Of a stretch of 5,174 nt of DNA, positions 1-5,174 are shown one piece after another. Numbering within the stretch: position 1 is the first letter of the stretch; each line of letters begins with the position of its first letter. Made by a program: the position numbers and the translations under genes. The notes beneath the pieces were generated by a model that saw only the letters and a list, made by a program, of their open reading frames with translations, was not told the DNA's origin and did not search any database. The stretch covers positions 4,619 to 9,792 of the forward strand of contig KL569431.1 of the NCBI GenBank assembly GCA_000715685.1, read 5' to 3'. The stretch is from Streptomyces lilacinus. Lineage in GTDB: Bacteria; Actinomycetota; Actinomycetes; Streptomycetales; Streptomycetaceae.

Positions 1-972
1 CCCATGTTCTACGGCATCGGCCGCACCCTCGCCGACGTCCTCGGCGTCGACCGGCTGCGCGTCCTGCCCCACCCGTCGTCCGTCTCGTACGCCTGCGCCC
101 GCCTCGGCTGGGCCCTGCACGACACCGACGTCGTGAGCCTCGTGGGCCGCCCCCTCGCGGTGCTCGCGGCCGCGCTGCACGACGGCCGGCACGTGCTCCT
201 GCTGAGCGCCGGCGGGGACACGCCGGCGGAGGTGGCCGGCCTGCTGCGTCGGCTCGGTTACGGGCCTAGCCGGATGACCGTGCTGGAACAGCTGGGCGGC
301 GACGACGAACGCCGCCTCGAGGGCACCGCCGACGACTGGCCGCACCCGGCCGGCGACCCCCTCAACGTCATCGCGCTCGAGTGCCGGCGCGCCCCGGGGG
401 CGCTGCGGCTGCCCCTCACGCCCGGTCTGCCGGACGAAGCCTTCGAGCACGACGGGCAGCTGACGAAGCGTCACGTGCGGGCCGCGACCCTGGCCGCGCT
501 GGCGCCCGCCCCGGGTGAACTGCTGTGGGACGTGGGGGGTGGCTCCGGCTCGATCGGCATCGAGTGGATGCGGGCGCATACGTCGTGCCGTGCCGTCACC
601 GTGGAACGGGACGCCGTGCGGGCTGGGCGCATCGCGCGCAACGCGGATGTTTTGGGCGTGCCGGCGCTGCGGGTGGTTACGGGCGCGGCGCCGGGTGCCC
701 TTGCCGGCCTGCCTGTGCCCGATGCGGTGTTCATCGGGGGCGGGCTGACGGCGCCGGGTCTGCTGGCGGCATGCTGGGAGGCGCTGCCGGCCGGGGGTCG
801 CCTGGTGGCGAACACGGTCACGCTCGAGTCCGAGGCGCTGCTGACGGAGTGGTACCGCCGCCACGGGGGCGACCTGACGCGGCTCGCGGTCGCGCACGCT
901 GTGCCTGTCGGGGGCTTTACGGGGTGGCGGCAGGCGATGCCGGTGACGCAGTGGGCGGTGGTGAAAGCGTGA
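1..972 (+). CDS. cobL: Precorrin-6Y C5,15-methyltransferase (decarboxylating), CbiE-CbiT fusion, 5'-truncated by window
   Basis: This bifunctional SAM-dependent enzyme of cytoplasmic cobalamin synthesis methylates C5 (CbiE part) and C15 (CbiT part) of the corrin ring and removes the C12 acetate carboxyl. The window opens inside the gene: the first codon, ccc, continues in frame into MFYGIG, which matches the internal CbiE motif GDP-(L/M)FYGIG, so the Met at 4-6 is not the true start. Counting from that Met, [14 protein letters not shown] (about 23-36) is typical of CbiE. The CbiT domain begins near LTKRHVRA (153-160), followed by the SAM-binding glycine motif [13 protein letters not shown] (176-188), VFIGGG (242-247), ANTVTLES (269-276) and the C-terminal [12 protein letters not shown] (306-317). 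About 322 residues are visible; full fusions are roughly 400, so about 80 N-terminal residues are missing. It stops with TGA at 970-972, 109 bases before cobM on the same strand. Seen: both domains. Inferred: exact cobalt or cobalt-free substrate. Confidence 0.95.
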   Translation, partial: PMFYGIGRTLADVLGVDRLRVLPHPSSVSYACARLGWALHDTDVVSLVGRPLAVLAAALHDGRHVLLLSAGGDTPAEVAGLLRRLGYGPSRMTVLEQLGGDDERRLEGTADDWPHPAGDPLNVIALECRRAPGALRLPLTPGLPDEAFEHDGQLTKRHVRAATLAALAPAPGELLWDVGGGSGSIGIEWMRAHTSCRAVTVERDAVRAGRIARNADVLGVPALRVVTGAAPGALAGLPVPDAVFIGGGLTAPGLLAACWEALPAGGRLVANTVTLESEALLTEWYRRHGGDLTRLAVAHAVPVGGFTGWRQAMPVTQWAVVKA

Positions 973-1003
973 CGGTTGCCGGTTCGGGTGCGGCCCGGCG
1001 GTC

Positions 1004-1050
1004 GGGTTGTGCCCACCTGTTCCGCCGTGCGGAACGATTGCCCACAACCC
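1004..1050 (+). promoter_or_regulatory. Nested stem-loop in the cobL-cobM spacer
   Basis: Two perfect stems are nested. The outer one is GGGTTGTG (1004-1011) with CACAACCC (1043-1050), 8 bp. The inner one is GTTCCGC (1019-1025) with GCGGAAC (1029-1035), 7 bp, closed by a 3-base loop. Between them lies a symmetric 7 x 7 internal loop (1012-1018, 1036-1042) that could partly pair: C1014-G1040, A1015-U1039, and U1018-G1036 stacked on the inner stem. It ends 18 bases before the cobM SD. It may be a cobL terminator or attenuator, or a structured cobM leader. No U-tract follows, and I see no B12-box sequence of a cobalamin riboswitch. The structure is read directly; the function is unknown. Confidence 0.6.
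1008..1038 (+). repeat. Shared leader element, copy 1 (upstream of cobM)
   Basis: TGTGCCCACCTGT (1008-1020) recurs upstream of the serine hydrolase gene as TGTGCTCACCTGT (1893-1905), 12 of 13 bases identical. In both places GAACGAT follows: here at 1032-1038 after an 11-base interval, in the other copy immediately. Here the element overlaps the nested hairpin, and the extra 11 bases form most of the inner stem-loop. It could be a shared operator, a fragment of a dispersed repeat, or coincidence. Confidence 0.45.
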
Positions 1051-1068
1051 AAGTACCCACCCCGCCCC

Positions 1069-1074
1069 AGGAGG
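1069..1074 (+). promoter_or_regulatory. Ribosome binding site of cobM
   Basis: AGGAGG lies 7 bases upstream of the ATG at 1082. It decides the start of cobM against the in-frame ATG at 1007, which has no comparable SD and would add 25 residues ahead of the conserved N-terminal motif. Confidence 0.85.
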
Positions 1075-1081
1075 CCCACTC

Positions 1082-1852
1082 ATGACCGTGTACTTCATCG
1101 GCGCCGGCCCCGGTGCCGCCGACCTCATCACGGTGCGGGGCGCCCGGACCCTGGCCCGCTGCGGGGTCTGTCTCTACGCCGGGAGCCTCGTCCCGTCCGA
1201 ACTCCTCGCCGAGTGCCCCCCGGACGCGCGCCTCGTCGACACCGCCCACCTCGACCTCGACGCCATCACCGCCGAGTTCGTCCGCGCCCACGAGGCCGGC
1301 CAGGACGTCGCCCGCCTGCACTCCGGCGACCCCTCCGTCTACAGCGCCGTCGCCGAGCAGATGCGCCGCCTCGACGCGCACGGCATCCCGTACGAGATCG
1401 TCCCCGGCGTCCCCGCCTTCGCCGCCGCCGCGGCCGCCCTCGGCCGCGAGCTGACCGTGCCGACCGTCGGCCAGACCGTCGTTCTCACCCGCGTCGCCCA
1501 GCGCGCCACTCCCATGCCGCCCGGCGAGGACCTCGCCACCCTCGGCCGCAGCGGCGCCCTCCTCGTCCTCCACCTCGCCGCCCGGCACGCCGACCGGGTC
1601 GTCGCCGAACTCCTCCCGCACTACGGCCCCGACTGCCCGGCCGCCGTCGTCGCCATGGCGAGCCGCCCGGACGAAATCGTGCTGCGCGGCACTCTCGCCG
1701 ACATCGCCGACCAGGCGAAGGCGGCCGGCATCGTCCGCACGGCGGTCATCCTCGTGGGCCGCACGCTGGCGGCGGAGCAGTTCCCGGACAGCTTCCTGTA
1801 CTCGACGACGCGGGACCGCGACACCTGCGGCCGGACGGTGCCGGGGTCCTGA
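1082..1852 (+). CDS. cobM: Precorrin-4 / cobalt-precorrin-4 C11-methyltransferase
   Basis: CobM (CbiF in the cobalt-early pathway) transfers a methyl group from SAM to C11 of (cobalt-)precorrin-4, giving (cobalt-)precorrin-5, in the cytoplasm. The 256-residue protein has the usual length and the tetrapyrrole methylase fold signatures: GAGPGAADLITVRG (7-20) as the N-terminal loop, CLYAGSLVP (30-38), which is characteristic of the CobM/CbiF group, HSGDPSVYSAVAEQ (80-93), the linker EIVPGVPAFAAAAAALG (105-121), and the C-terminal strands LVLHLAARH (161-169) and AVILVGRTL (221-229). The start is fixed by AGGAGG and by the family N-terminus. It lies 109 bases after cobL on the same strand, so the two may be co-transcribed through the spacer hairpin, or cobM may have its own promoter. 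The last dozen residues after FLYSTTRDR are less conserved. I cannot tell CobM from CbiF by sequence alone. Confidence 0.95.
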   Translation: MTVYFIGAGPGAADLITVRGARTLARCGVCLYAGSLVPSELLAECPPDARLVDTAHLDLDAITAEFVRAHEAGQDVARLHSGDPSVYSAVAEQMRRLDAHGIPYEIVPGVPAFAAAAAALGRELTVPTVGQTVVLTRVAQRATPMPPGEDLATLGRSGALLVLHLAARHADRVVAELLPHYGPDCPAAVVAMASRPDEIVLRGTLADIADQAKAAGIVRTAVILVGRTLAAEQFPDSFLYSTTRDRDTCGRTVPGS

Positions 1853-1892
1853 GCGGCGGTGTGGGCCCGGTCATAGCCCCCGGAAGCCGACG

Positions 1893-1912
1893 TGTGCTCA
1901 CCTGTGAACGAT
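1893..1912 (+). repeat. Shared leader element, copy 2 (upstream of the serine hydrolase)
   Basis: TGTGCTCACCTGT (1893-1905) runs straight into GAACGAT (1906-1912). This matches the cobM-leader copy except for one base and an 11-base gap. It sits in overlapping short dyads: TCAC (1898-1901) with GTGA (1904-1907), that GTGA with TCAC (1912-1915), and the palindrome CACGTG (1913-1918). Such clustered dyads are compatible with a repressor site, but no known regulator motif is recognised. Confidence 0.45.
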
Positions 1913-1943
1913 CACGTGGCGGTTCGATCCGCCACGGTCGTTC
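1906..1943 (+). terminator. Hairpin between cobM and the serine hydrolase: terminator or leader structure
   Basis: The upper stem is a perfect 8 bp, CGTGGCGG (1915-1922) with CCGCCACG (1929-1936), around the loop TTCGAT. After a 2-base bulge (CA, 1913-1914) a T-G wobble and GAACGA (1906-1911) pairing with TCGTTC (1938-1943) extend it to 15 pairs. It begins 53 bases after the cobM stop, and the hydrolase SD starts 2 bases beyond its end. It could terminate cobM transcripts in the U-tract-free way common in Streptomyces, or form part of the hydrolase leader. The position directly against the SD keeps the second option open. Confidence 0.6.
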
Positions 1944-1958
1944 CGGAGGGGGAACTCC
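1940..1958 (+). promoter_or_regulatory. Ribosome binding site of the serine hydrolase, inside an alternative hairpin
   Basis: The SD GGAGG (1945-1949) precedes the ATG at 1959. GTTCC (1940-1944) can pair with GGAAC (1951-1955), placing the SD in a 6-base loop. Alternatively GGAG (1945-1948) can pair with CTCC (1955-1958), hiding it. The first pairing competes with the larger upstream hairpin, because both use 1940-1943. Confidence 0.5.
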
Positions 1959-3134
1959 ATGCCCAAGCGCACATCGGCCGTCCGCGGCACACTCGCCGCA
2001 CTGACCGCGACCTGTCTCTTATACACCCCGACGGCCACGGCCGCCGACACCACCCCGGGGAAGGGGCCGCACGCCGCCACCCAGGCCGCCCTCGACGGCC
2101 TCGTGGCGGCCGGCATGCCGGGCGTCGCCGCCGAGGTCCGTACGCCCAGGGGGAATTGGTCCGGCTCGGCCGGCTACGCCGACACCGCCACCCAGCGCAA
2201 GCGGACGGCAGCCGACCACTTCCGGGCGGGCAGCATCACCAAGACCTTCGTCGCCACCGTGCTGCTGCAGCTCGAGGCCGAGGGCCGGCTGAGCCTGGAC
2301 GACTCCGTCGAGCGCTGGCTGCCCGGCGTGGTCCAGGGCAACGGCTACGACGGCAACAAGATCACGATCCGTCAGCTGCTCAACCACACCAGCGGCGTGC
2401 ACGACATGGTGTCCACCGAGGAGTGGAACACCCTGATGGACGGTTCCGGCTTCTACCGGCACCGCTACGACATCAAGACCCCGCGGGAGATCGTCGCGAT
2501 CGGGCTCGCGCACAAGCCCGACTTCGCGCCCGGCCAGGGCTGGACGTACTCCAACACCGGCTTCGTCCTGGCCGGCATGATCATCGAGAAGGCGACCGGC
2601 AAGCCGTACGCGCGCGAGGTCGAGCGCCGCATCGTCGAGCCGCTGGGCCTGAAGGAGACCACGTTCCCCGGCACCGACCCGGCCCTGCCCGCCCCGCACC
2701 CCGTCGGCTACTCCAAGCTCTACGTCCAGAACCCCGGCCCGGAGATCTACGACGCCACCCACTACCGCCCGTCCTGGTCCGGCGCCACGGGCGAGGTCGT
2801 GAGCACCAGCGGTGACCTCAACCGCTTCTACAGCGCACTGCTCCAGGGCAAGCTCCTGCCGCGCAAGCAGCTGGACGCGATGCTCACGACCGTGGACACC
2901 AAGCAGCACTTCCGGTACGGCCTCGGCATCATGTCGCGCACGCTCTCCTGCGGCACGACCGTCTGGGGCCACGACGGCGTCGTCTGGGGCTCCCTCTCCG
3001 GCGCCGCCACGACCCGCGACGGCAAGAACGCGCTCACCTTCAACATCAACGGCGACTGGCTGGAGCAGTCCCCGCCGTTCGAGAACATGTTTGAGGGCGC
3101 CTTCTGCGGCACGACGGCCAAGCCGATGAAGTAG
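1959..3134 (+). CDS. Exported serine DD-carboxypeptidase / beta-lactamase-like hydrolase (S12, R61 type)
   Basis: This is a 391-residue penicillin-recognising serine hydrolase related to the Streptomyces R61 D-Ala-D-Ala carboxypeptidase and class C beta-lactamases. A signal peptide is visible: basic MPKR, a hydrophobic stretch through about residue 22, and a likely cleavage near TATAA-D (about 28-30), so it should act outside the membrane on peptidoglycan peptides. Catalytic motifs are present in order: S92-I-T-K95 (nucleophile Ser and base Lys), Y197-S-N199, and H338-D-G340 as the HxG/KTG-equivalent box. The mature part has only two cysteines, C331 and C383, placed relative to the His-x-Gly box much as I recall for the R61 disulfide. 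No lipobox or C-terminal membrane anchor is seen, so it is probably soluble and secreted. Codon 21 (2019-2021) is TTA, rare in Streptomyces and read by the bldA tRNA. The gene sits between corrin genes without an obvious link to B12 and has hairpins at both ends. A beta-lactamase or esterase role cannot be excluded. Confidence 0.88.
   Translation: MPKRTSAVRGTLAALTATCLLYTPTATAADTTPGKGPHAATQAALDGLVAAGMPGVAAEVRTPRGNWSGSAGYADTATQRKRTAADHFRAGSITKTFVATVLLQLEAEGRLSLDDSVERWLPGVVQGNGYDGNKITIRQLLNHTSGVHDMVSTEEWNTLMDGSGFYRHRYDIKTPREIVAIGLAHKPDFAPGQGWTYSNTGFVLAGMIIEKATGKPYAREVERRIVEPLGLKETTFPGTDPALPAPHPVGYSKLYVQNPGPEIYDATHYRPSWSGATGEVVSTSGDLNRFYSALLQGKLLPRKQLDAMLTTVDTKQHFRYGLGIMSRTLSCGTTVWGHDGVVWGSLSGAATTRDGKNALTFNINGDWLEQSPPFENMFEGAFCGTTAKPMK
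2012..2026 (+). other. 15-base match to the Tn5 mosaic end, inside the signal-peptide coding region
   Basis: CTGTCTCTTATACAC is identical to the first 15 of 19 bases of the Tn5 mosaic end as read in from a Nextera adapter; the next four bases differ. It is the most AT-rich short stretch of the coding sequence here and contains the TTA codon. It encodes residues of the signal-peptide core (CLLYT region). It may be chance or a sequencing artefact. Confidence 0.5.
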
Positions 3135-3153
3135 CGCTGGGCGGACTGCCGGA

Positions 3154-3188
3154 CGGGCGGAGCCGCCTCAGCGACGCGGTTCCGCCCG
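3154..3188. terminator. Strong hairpin between convergent hydrolase and cbiD genes
   Basis: CGGGCGGAGCCGC (3154-3166) pairs with GCGGTTCCGCCCG (3176-3188) over 13 positions with one G-U wobble, around a 9-base loop. It starts 20 bases after the hydrolase stop, as expected for its terminator. The cbiD stop codon (3168-3170) lies in the loop, and the last cbiD codons form the right arm. In the plus-strand RNA the odd pair is G-U; in the minus-strand RNA it becomes a C-A mismatch, so the plus-strand hairpin is the stronger. No U-tract follows on either side. Confidence 0.75.
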
Positions 3189-4343
3189 CCCCACGATGCC
3201 CCCCGCGCGGTCGATGCAGATGACGTCGACCGCGACGGGCGCGCCGCGCAGGACCGCGAGGGCCTCGTCGCGGGCGCCGGCGGCGACGAGGTCGCCGAGG
3301 GGAACGCCCGCGGCCTCGCACAGACGCAGCGCCTCCAGGCCCGTGTTGGCGTCGGTGACGGCCGCCGCGAGGGCCTCGTCGGCGCCGCCCCGGCGGGCGA
3401 GTTCCGCGAGGAACTCCTTGTTCACCTGCGAGCGGGCCGAGTGCAGGTCGAGGTGGCCGGCGGCCAGTTTGGAGAGCTTGGCGAAGCCGCCGGCGATGGT
3501 GAGCCGGTCGACGGGGTGGCGGCGGATGTACTTGAGCACCGCGCCGGCGAAGTCGCCCATGTCGAGCAGGGCGTCCTCGGGCAGTCCGTGCACGGCCACC
3601 GCGACCTTCTCGGAGGTCGAGCCCGTACAGCCCGCCACGTGCGTACGGCCCGCCGCGCGGGCCACGTCGACGCCGCGCCGGATGCTGTCGATCCAGGCCG
3701 AGCAGGAGTACGGGACGACGATGCCCGTGGTGCCCAGGATGGAGATGCCGCCCAGGATGCCCAGGCGCGGGTTCCACGTCGAGCGGGCGATCTCCTCGCC
3801 GTGGTCGACCGAGACCTCGATCTCGACGTCGCCGGTGCCGCCGTGGCGGGCCGCGACCTCGGCGACGTGATCGCGCATCATCTGGCGCGGCACGGGGTTG
3901 ATCGCGGGCTCGCCGACCTCGAGCGGCAGGCCGGGCCGGGTGACCGTCCCGACGCCCGGACCCGCCCGGAAGACCACGCCGGAGCCTGCCGGCAGGAGCC
4001 GTACCGTGACGCGGATCAGGGCGCCGTGGGTGACGTCGGGGTCGTCGCCGGCGTCCTTGACTATGGCGGCCATGGCCGACTGCCCGCCGTCGTGCATGTG
4101 CTCGGTGGCGAGCGCGAAGGCGGGTGTCTGCCCCTTGGGCAGCGTGATCGTCACGGGGTCGGGGAAGTCGCCGGTCAGCAGCGCGGTGTACGCGGCGGTG
4201 GTGGCGGCGGTCGCGCACGCGCCGGTGGTCCAGCCGTGCCGCATGCCCGTGTGCTGCAGCTGCGCGGCACGCCCGCCGGTGGCCTTGCCGGCCGGGGCCG
4301 CCGTGCCCGGCGTACCCGCCGGGTCAGTGGTGACCTCGGTCAC
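3168..4343 (-). CDS. cbiD: Cobalt-precorrin-5B C1-methyltransferase
   Basis: CbiD uses SAM to methylate C1 of cobalt-precorrin-5B, giving cobalt-precorrin-6A, in the cytoplasm; it belongs to the anaerobic-type pathway. The protein is 391 residues from the chosen start. Family motifs in order: RHGWTTGACA (35-44), the Lys-Asp-Ala-Gly-Asp-Asp-Pro-Asp-Val-Thr-His-Gly block (96-107), AGPGVGTVTRPGL (127-139), GEPAINPVPR (144-153), NPRLGILGGISILGTTG (191-207), CTGSTSEKV (239-247) and GDFAGAVLKY (263-272). The start is GTG at 4343-4341, preceded by GGAGG with 5 bases between. Upstream ATG at 4430 would run into divergent cobK, and the ATG at 4244 (M34) has no SD. The first 34 residues are Ala/Gly/Thr/Pro-rich and probably disordered. 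It is convergent with the hydrolase and divergent from cobK across 69 bp. The stop falls inside the terminator hairpin. Confidence 0.95.
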   Translation of the reverse strand: MTEVTTDPAGTPGTAAPAGKATGGRAAQLQHTGMRHGWTTGACATAATTAAYTALLTGDFPDPVTITLPKGQTPAFALATEHMHDGGQSAMAAIVKDAGDDPDVTHGALIRVTVRLLPAGSGVVFRAGPGVGTVTRPGLPLEVGEPAINPVPRQMMRDHVAEVAARHGGTGDVEIEVSVDHGEEIARSTWNPRLGILGGISILGTTGIVVPYSCSAWIDSIRRGVDVARAAGRTHVAGCTGSTSEKVAVAVHGLPEDALLDMGDFAGAVLKYIRRHPVDRLTIAGGFAKLSKLAAGHLDLHSARSQVNKEFLAELARRGGADEALAAAVTDANTGLEALRLCEAAGVPLGDLVAAGARDEALAVLRGAPVAVDVICIDRAGGIVGRAEPRR

Positions 4344-4348
4344 GAGGG

Positions 4349-4353
4349 CCTCC
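4349..4353 (-). promoter_or_regulatory. Ribosome binding site of cbiD
   Basis: On the minus strand GGAGG is followed by CCCTC and then the GTG start at 4343, a spacing of 5 bases. This supports the GTG over other candidate starts. Confidence 0.75.
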
Positions 4354-4400
4354 GGGTGCGGCCGTAGGCTTGGCCGGCACAGCACCGGGCACACCACGAA

Positions 4401-4406
4401 GAAAGG
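4401..4406 (+). promoter_or_regulatory. Ribosome binding site of cobK
   Basis: GAAAGG sits 6 bases upstream of the GTG at 4413. It is weaker than the GGAGG sites of the neighbouring genes but well placed, and it supports the GTG start. Confidence 0.6.
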
Positions 4407-4412
4407 CACCTG

Positions 4413-5174
4413 GTGAGCGCCACGCGCCACGTCCTGATCCTCGGCGGCACGACCGAGGCCCGCCGCCTGGCGGACACCCTCGCCGCCGACCCCGCGCTGC
4501 GGGTGACGACCTCACTCGCCGGACGCGTCGCCCGGCCGCGACTGCCGGCCGGCCAGGTCCGCATCGGCGGGTTCGGCGGCCCCGAGGGCCTCGCCCGCTG
4601 GCTGCGCGAGCAGCAGGTGGACGCGCTCATCGACGCCACCCATCCTTTCGCCGGCACGATCAGTTTCAACGCGGCACGGGCGGCCGAAGCCGTCCGTGTT
4701 CCCCTCCTGGCCCTGCGCCGTCCCGGCTGGGTCGCGGGTCCCGGCGACGACTGGCACGACGTCGCCTCCCTGTCCGAGGCGGCACGGGCACTGCCCGCGC
4801 TGGGGGAGCGCGCCTTCCTGACCACGGGCCGGATGGGCCTGGCGGCCTTCGCGCACCTCGAGCATATGTGGTTCCTGGTCCGCTCCGTGGACCCGCCGGA
4901 GCCGCCGGCGCCCCCGCGCATGGAGGTCCTGCTGGATCGGGGGCCGTTCACGGTGGAGGGGGAGCGGGAGTTGCTGCGGCGGCACGCGATCGATGTCCTG
5001 GTGACGAAGGACAGCGGGGCGGCGGCGACGGCGGCGAAGCTGGTCGCTGCGCGGGAGGCGGGGATTCCGGTGGTGGTCGTGCGGCGACCGCCGGCGCCGG
5101 ACGGGGTGCCGGTGGCCTCCGGCCCGGAGGGTGCCGTGGAGTGGCTGAGGCGGTTCTTTCCCCGATCCCGCCCC
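4413..5174 (+). CDS. cobK: Precorrin-6A / cobalt-precorrin-6A reductase, 3' end beyond window
   Basis: CobK (CbiJ in the cobalt-early route) reduces the macrocycle of (cobalt-)precorrin-6A to 6B with a nicotinamide cofactor, the step after CbiD and before CobL. From the GTG at 4413, 254 codons run in frame to the last base without a stop. Since the family is about 240-260 residues, the visible part is nearly complete and only a short tail should be missing. Motifs: the N-terminal nucleotide-binding loop VLILGGTTEARRLA (7-20), IDATHPFA (73-80), FLTTGR (135-140), and VTKDSGAAATAAKL (197-210), all typical of CobK/CbiJ. The last residues, EWLRRFF (243-249), resemble the end of the family domain. 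The start has GAAAGG upstream and no better alternative: the first in-frame ATG lies over 130 codons inside, past conserved motifs. It is divergent from cbiD. Codons in the last third favour G over C at the third position, unlike cobM, but I see no sign of transfer. Confidence 0.92.
   Translation, partial: MSATRHVLILGGTTEARRLADTLAADPALRVTTSLAGRVARPRLPAGQVRIGGFGGPEGLARWLREQQVDALIDATHPFAGTISFNAARAAEAVRVPLLALRRPGWVAGPGDDWHDVASLSEAARALPALGERAFLTTGRMGLAAFAHLEHMWFLVRSVDPPEPPAPPRMEVLLDRGPFTVEGERELLRRHAIDVLVTKDSGAAATAAKLVAAREAGIPVVVVRRPPAPDGVPVASGPEGAVEWLRRFFPRSRP

Larger units (their letters stand above)
4344..4412. promoter_or_regulatory. Divergent cbiD-cobK intergenic region with inverted repeat
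   Basis: The whole start-to-start space is 69 bp and must hold any promoters of both genes. An imperfect dyad lies in it: GTGC GGCC (4356-4363) against GGCC-g-GCAC (4372-4380), 8 pairs with one bulged G and an 8-base centre. TAGGCT (4365-4370) in the centre fits the loose TANNNT -10 form for the cobK direction, but I find no convincing -35. One regulator bound at the dyad could affect both genes. I see no cobalamin riboswitch, which would not fit in this space. Confidence 0.4.

Noticed and set aside
1031..1055. ECF-sigma-type promoter starting at GGAAC (1031-1035)
   Set aside because: No matching -10 word lies at the required spacing, and GGAAC is explained by the hairpin stem.
973..1081. 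Cobalamin riboswitch before cobM
   Set aside because: No B12-box consensus is visible, and 109 bases is short for the whole class; only the nested hairpin is supported.
1915..1936. tRNA T-arm look-alike (GGTTCGATCC in a GC stem), possible tRNA end or attachment site
   Set aside because: The loop is 6 rather than 7 bases and there is no anticodon arm, D-arm or acceptor stem around it; it is better explained as a simple hairpin.
976..2004. Long plus-strand open frame over cobM, very rich in Arg and Pro
   Set aside because: It is an alternative frame of cobM with no SD or recognisable motifs; its composition is typical of shifted frames in high-GC genes.
2019..2972. Long minus-strand open frame opposite the serine hydrolase
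   Set aside because: It lies wholly antisense to a gene with intact catalytic motifs and shows only low-complexity Gly/Val/Ala/Arg sequence.
3441..4416. Plus-strand open frames opposite cbiD
   Set aside because: They are antisense shadows of a full-length CbiD with conserved motifs throughout.
4344..4430. Upstream extension of cbiD to an ATG at 4430
   Set aside because: It would overlap the cobK start and add 29 unconserved residues, while the GTG at 4343 has a well-spaced GGAGG.
4340..4985. Minus-strand open frames opposite the 5' half of cobK
   Set aside because: The plus strand carries the CobK motifs in a continuous GTG-started frame; the minus frames have no motif or SD.

Overview
The window looks like chromosomal DNA from a Streptomyces or close actinomycete. 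It is very GC-rich, codons end almost always in G or C, Shine-Dalgarno (SD) sites are strong GGAGG types, and the proteins are actinobacterial in character. It covers part of a cobalamin (vitamin B12) corrin-ring gene cluster, interrupted by a gene for a secreted serine peptidase.

Layout: (1) 1-972, plus strand, the 3' part of cobL, a CbiE-CbiT fusion methyltransferase whose N-terminus lies outside the window. (2) 973-1081, a spacer holding a nested hairpin and the cobM SD. (3) 1082-1852, plus, cobM, the C11 methyltransferase. (4) 1853-1958, a spacer with a 38-nt hairpin, an alternative SD hairpin, and a sequence element also present upstream of cobM. (5) 1959-3134, plus, an exported R61-type DD-carboxypeptidase / class C beta-lactamase-like serine hydrolase with one TTA codon in its signal peptide. 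(6) A strong hairpin at 3154-3188 between convergent genes. (7) 3168-4343, minus, cbiD, the C1 methyltransferase. (8) 4344-4412, a 69-bp divergent intergenic region with an inverted repeat. (9) 4413 to the end, plus, cobK/cbiJ, the precorrin-6A reductase, GTG-started and still open at the window edge.

Together the four corrin genes cover a nearly continuous run of the pathway. CobM methylates C11 of (cobalt-)precorrin-4. After the CbiG step, which is not in this window, CbiD methylates C1 and CobK reduces precorrin-6A to 6B. CobL then methylates C5 and C15 and decarboxylates the C12 acetate. The presence of CbiD suggests the cobalt-early (anaerobic-type) chemistry.

No new enzyme system is evident; the genes belong to known families. 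The less ordinary material is in the spacers and the peptidase gene: a sequence shared by the cobM and peptidase leaders, mutually exclusive hairpins around the peptidase SD, and a 15-base match to the Tn5 mosaic end that contains the only TTA codon I found in the window's genes.
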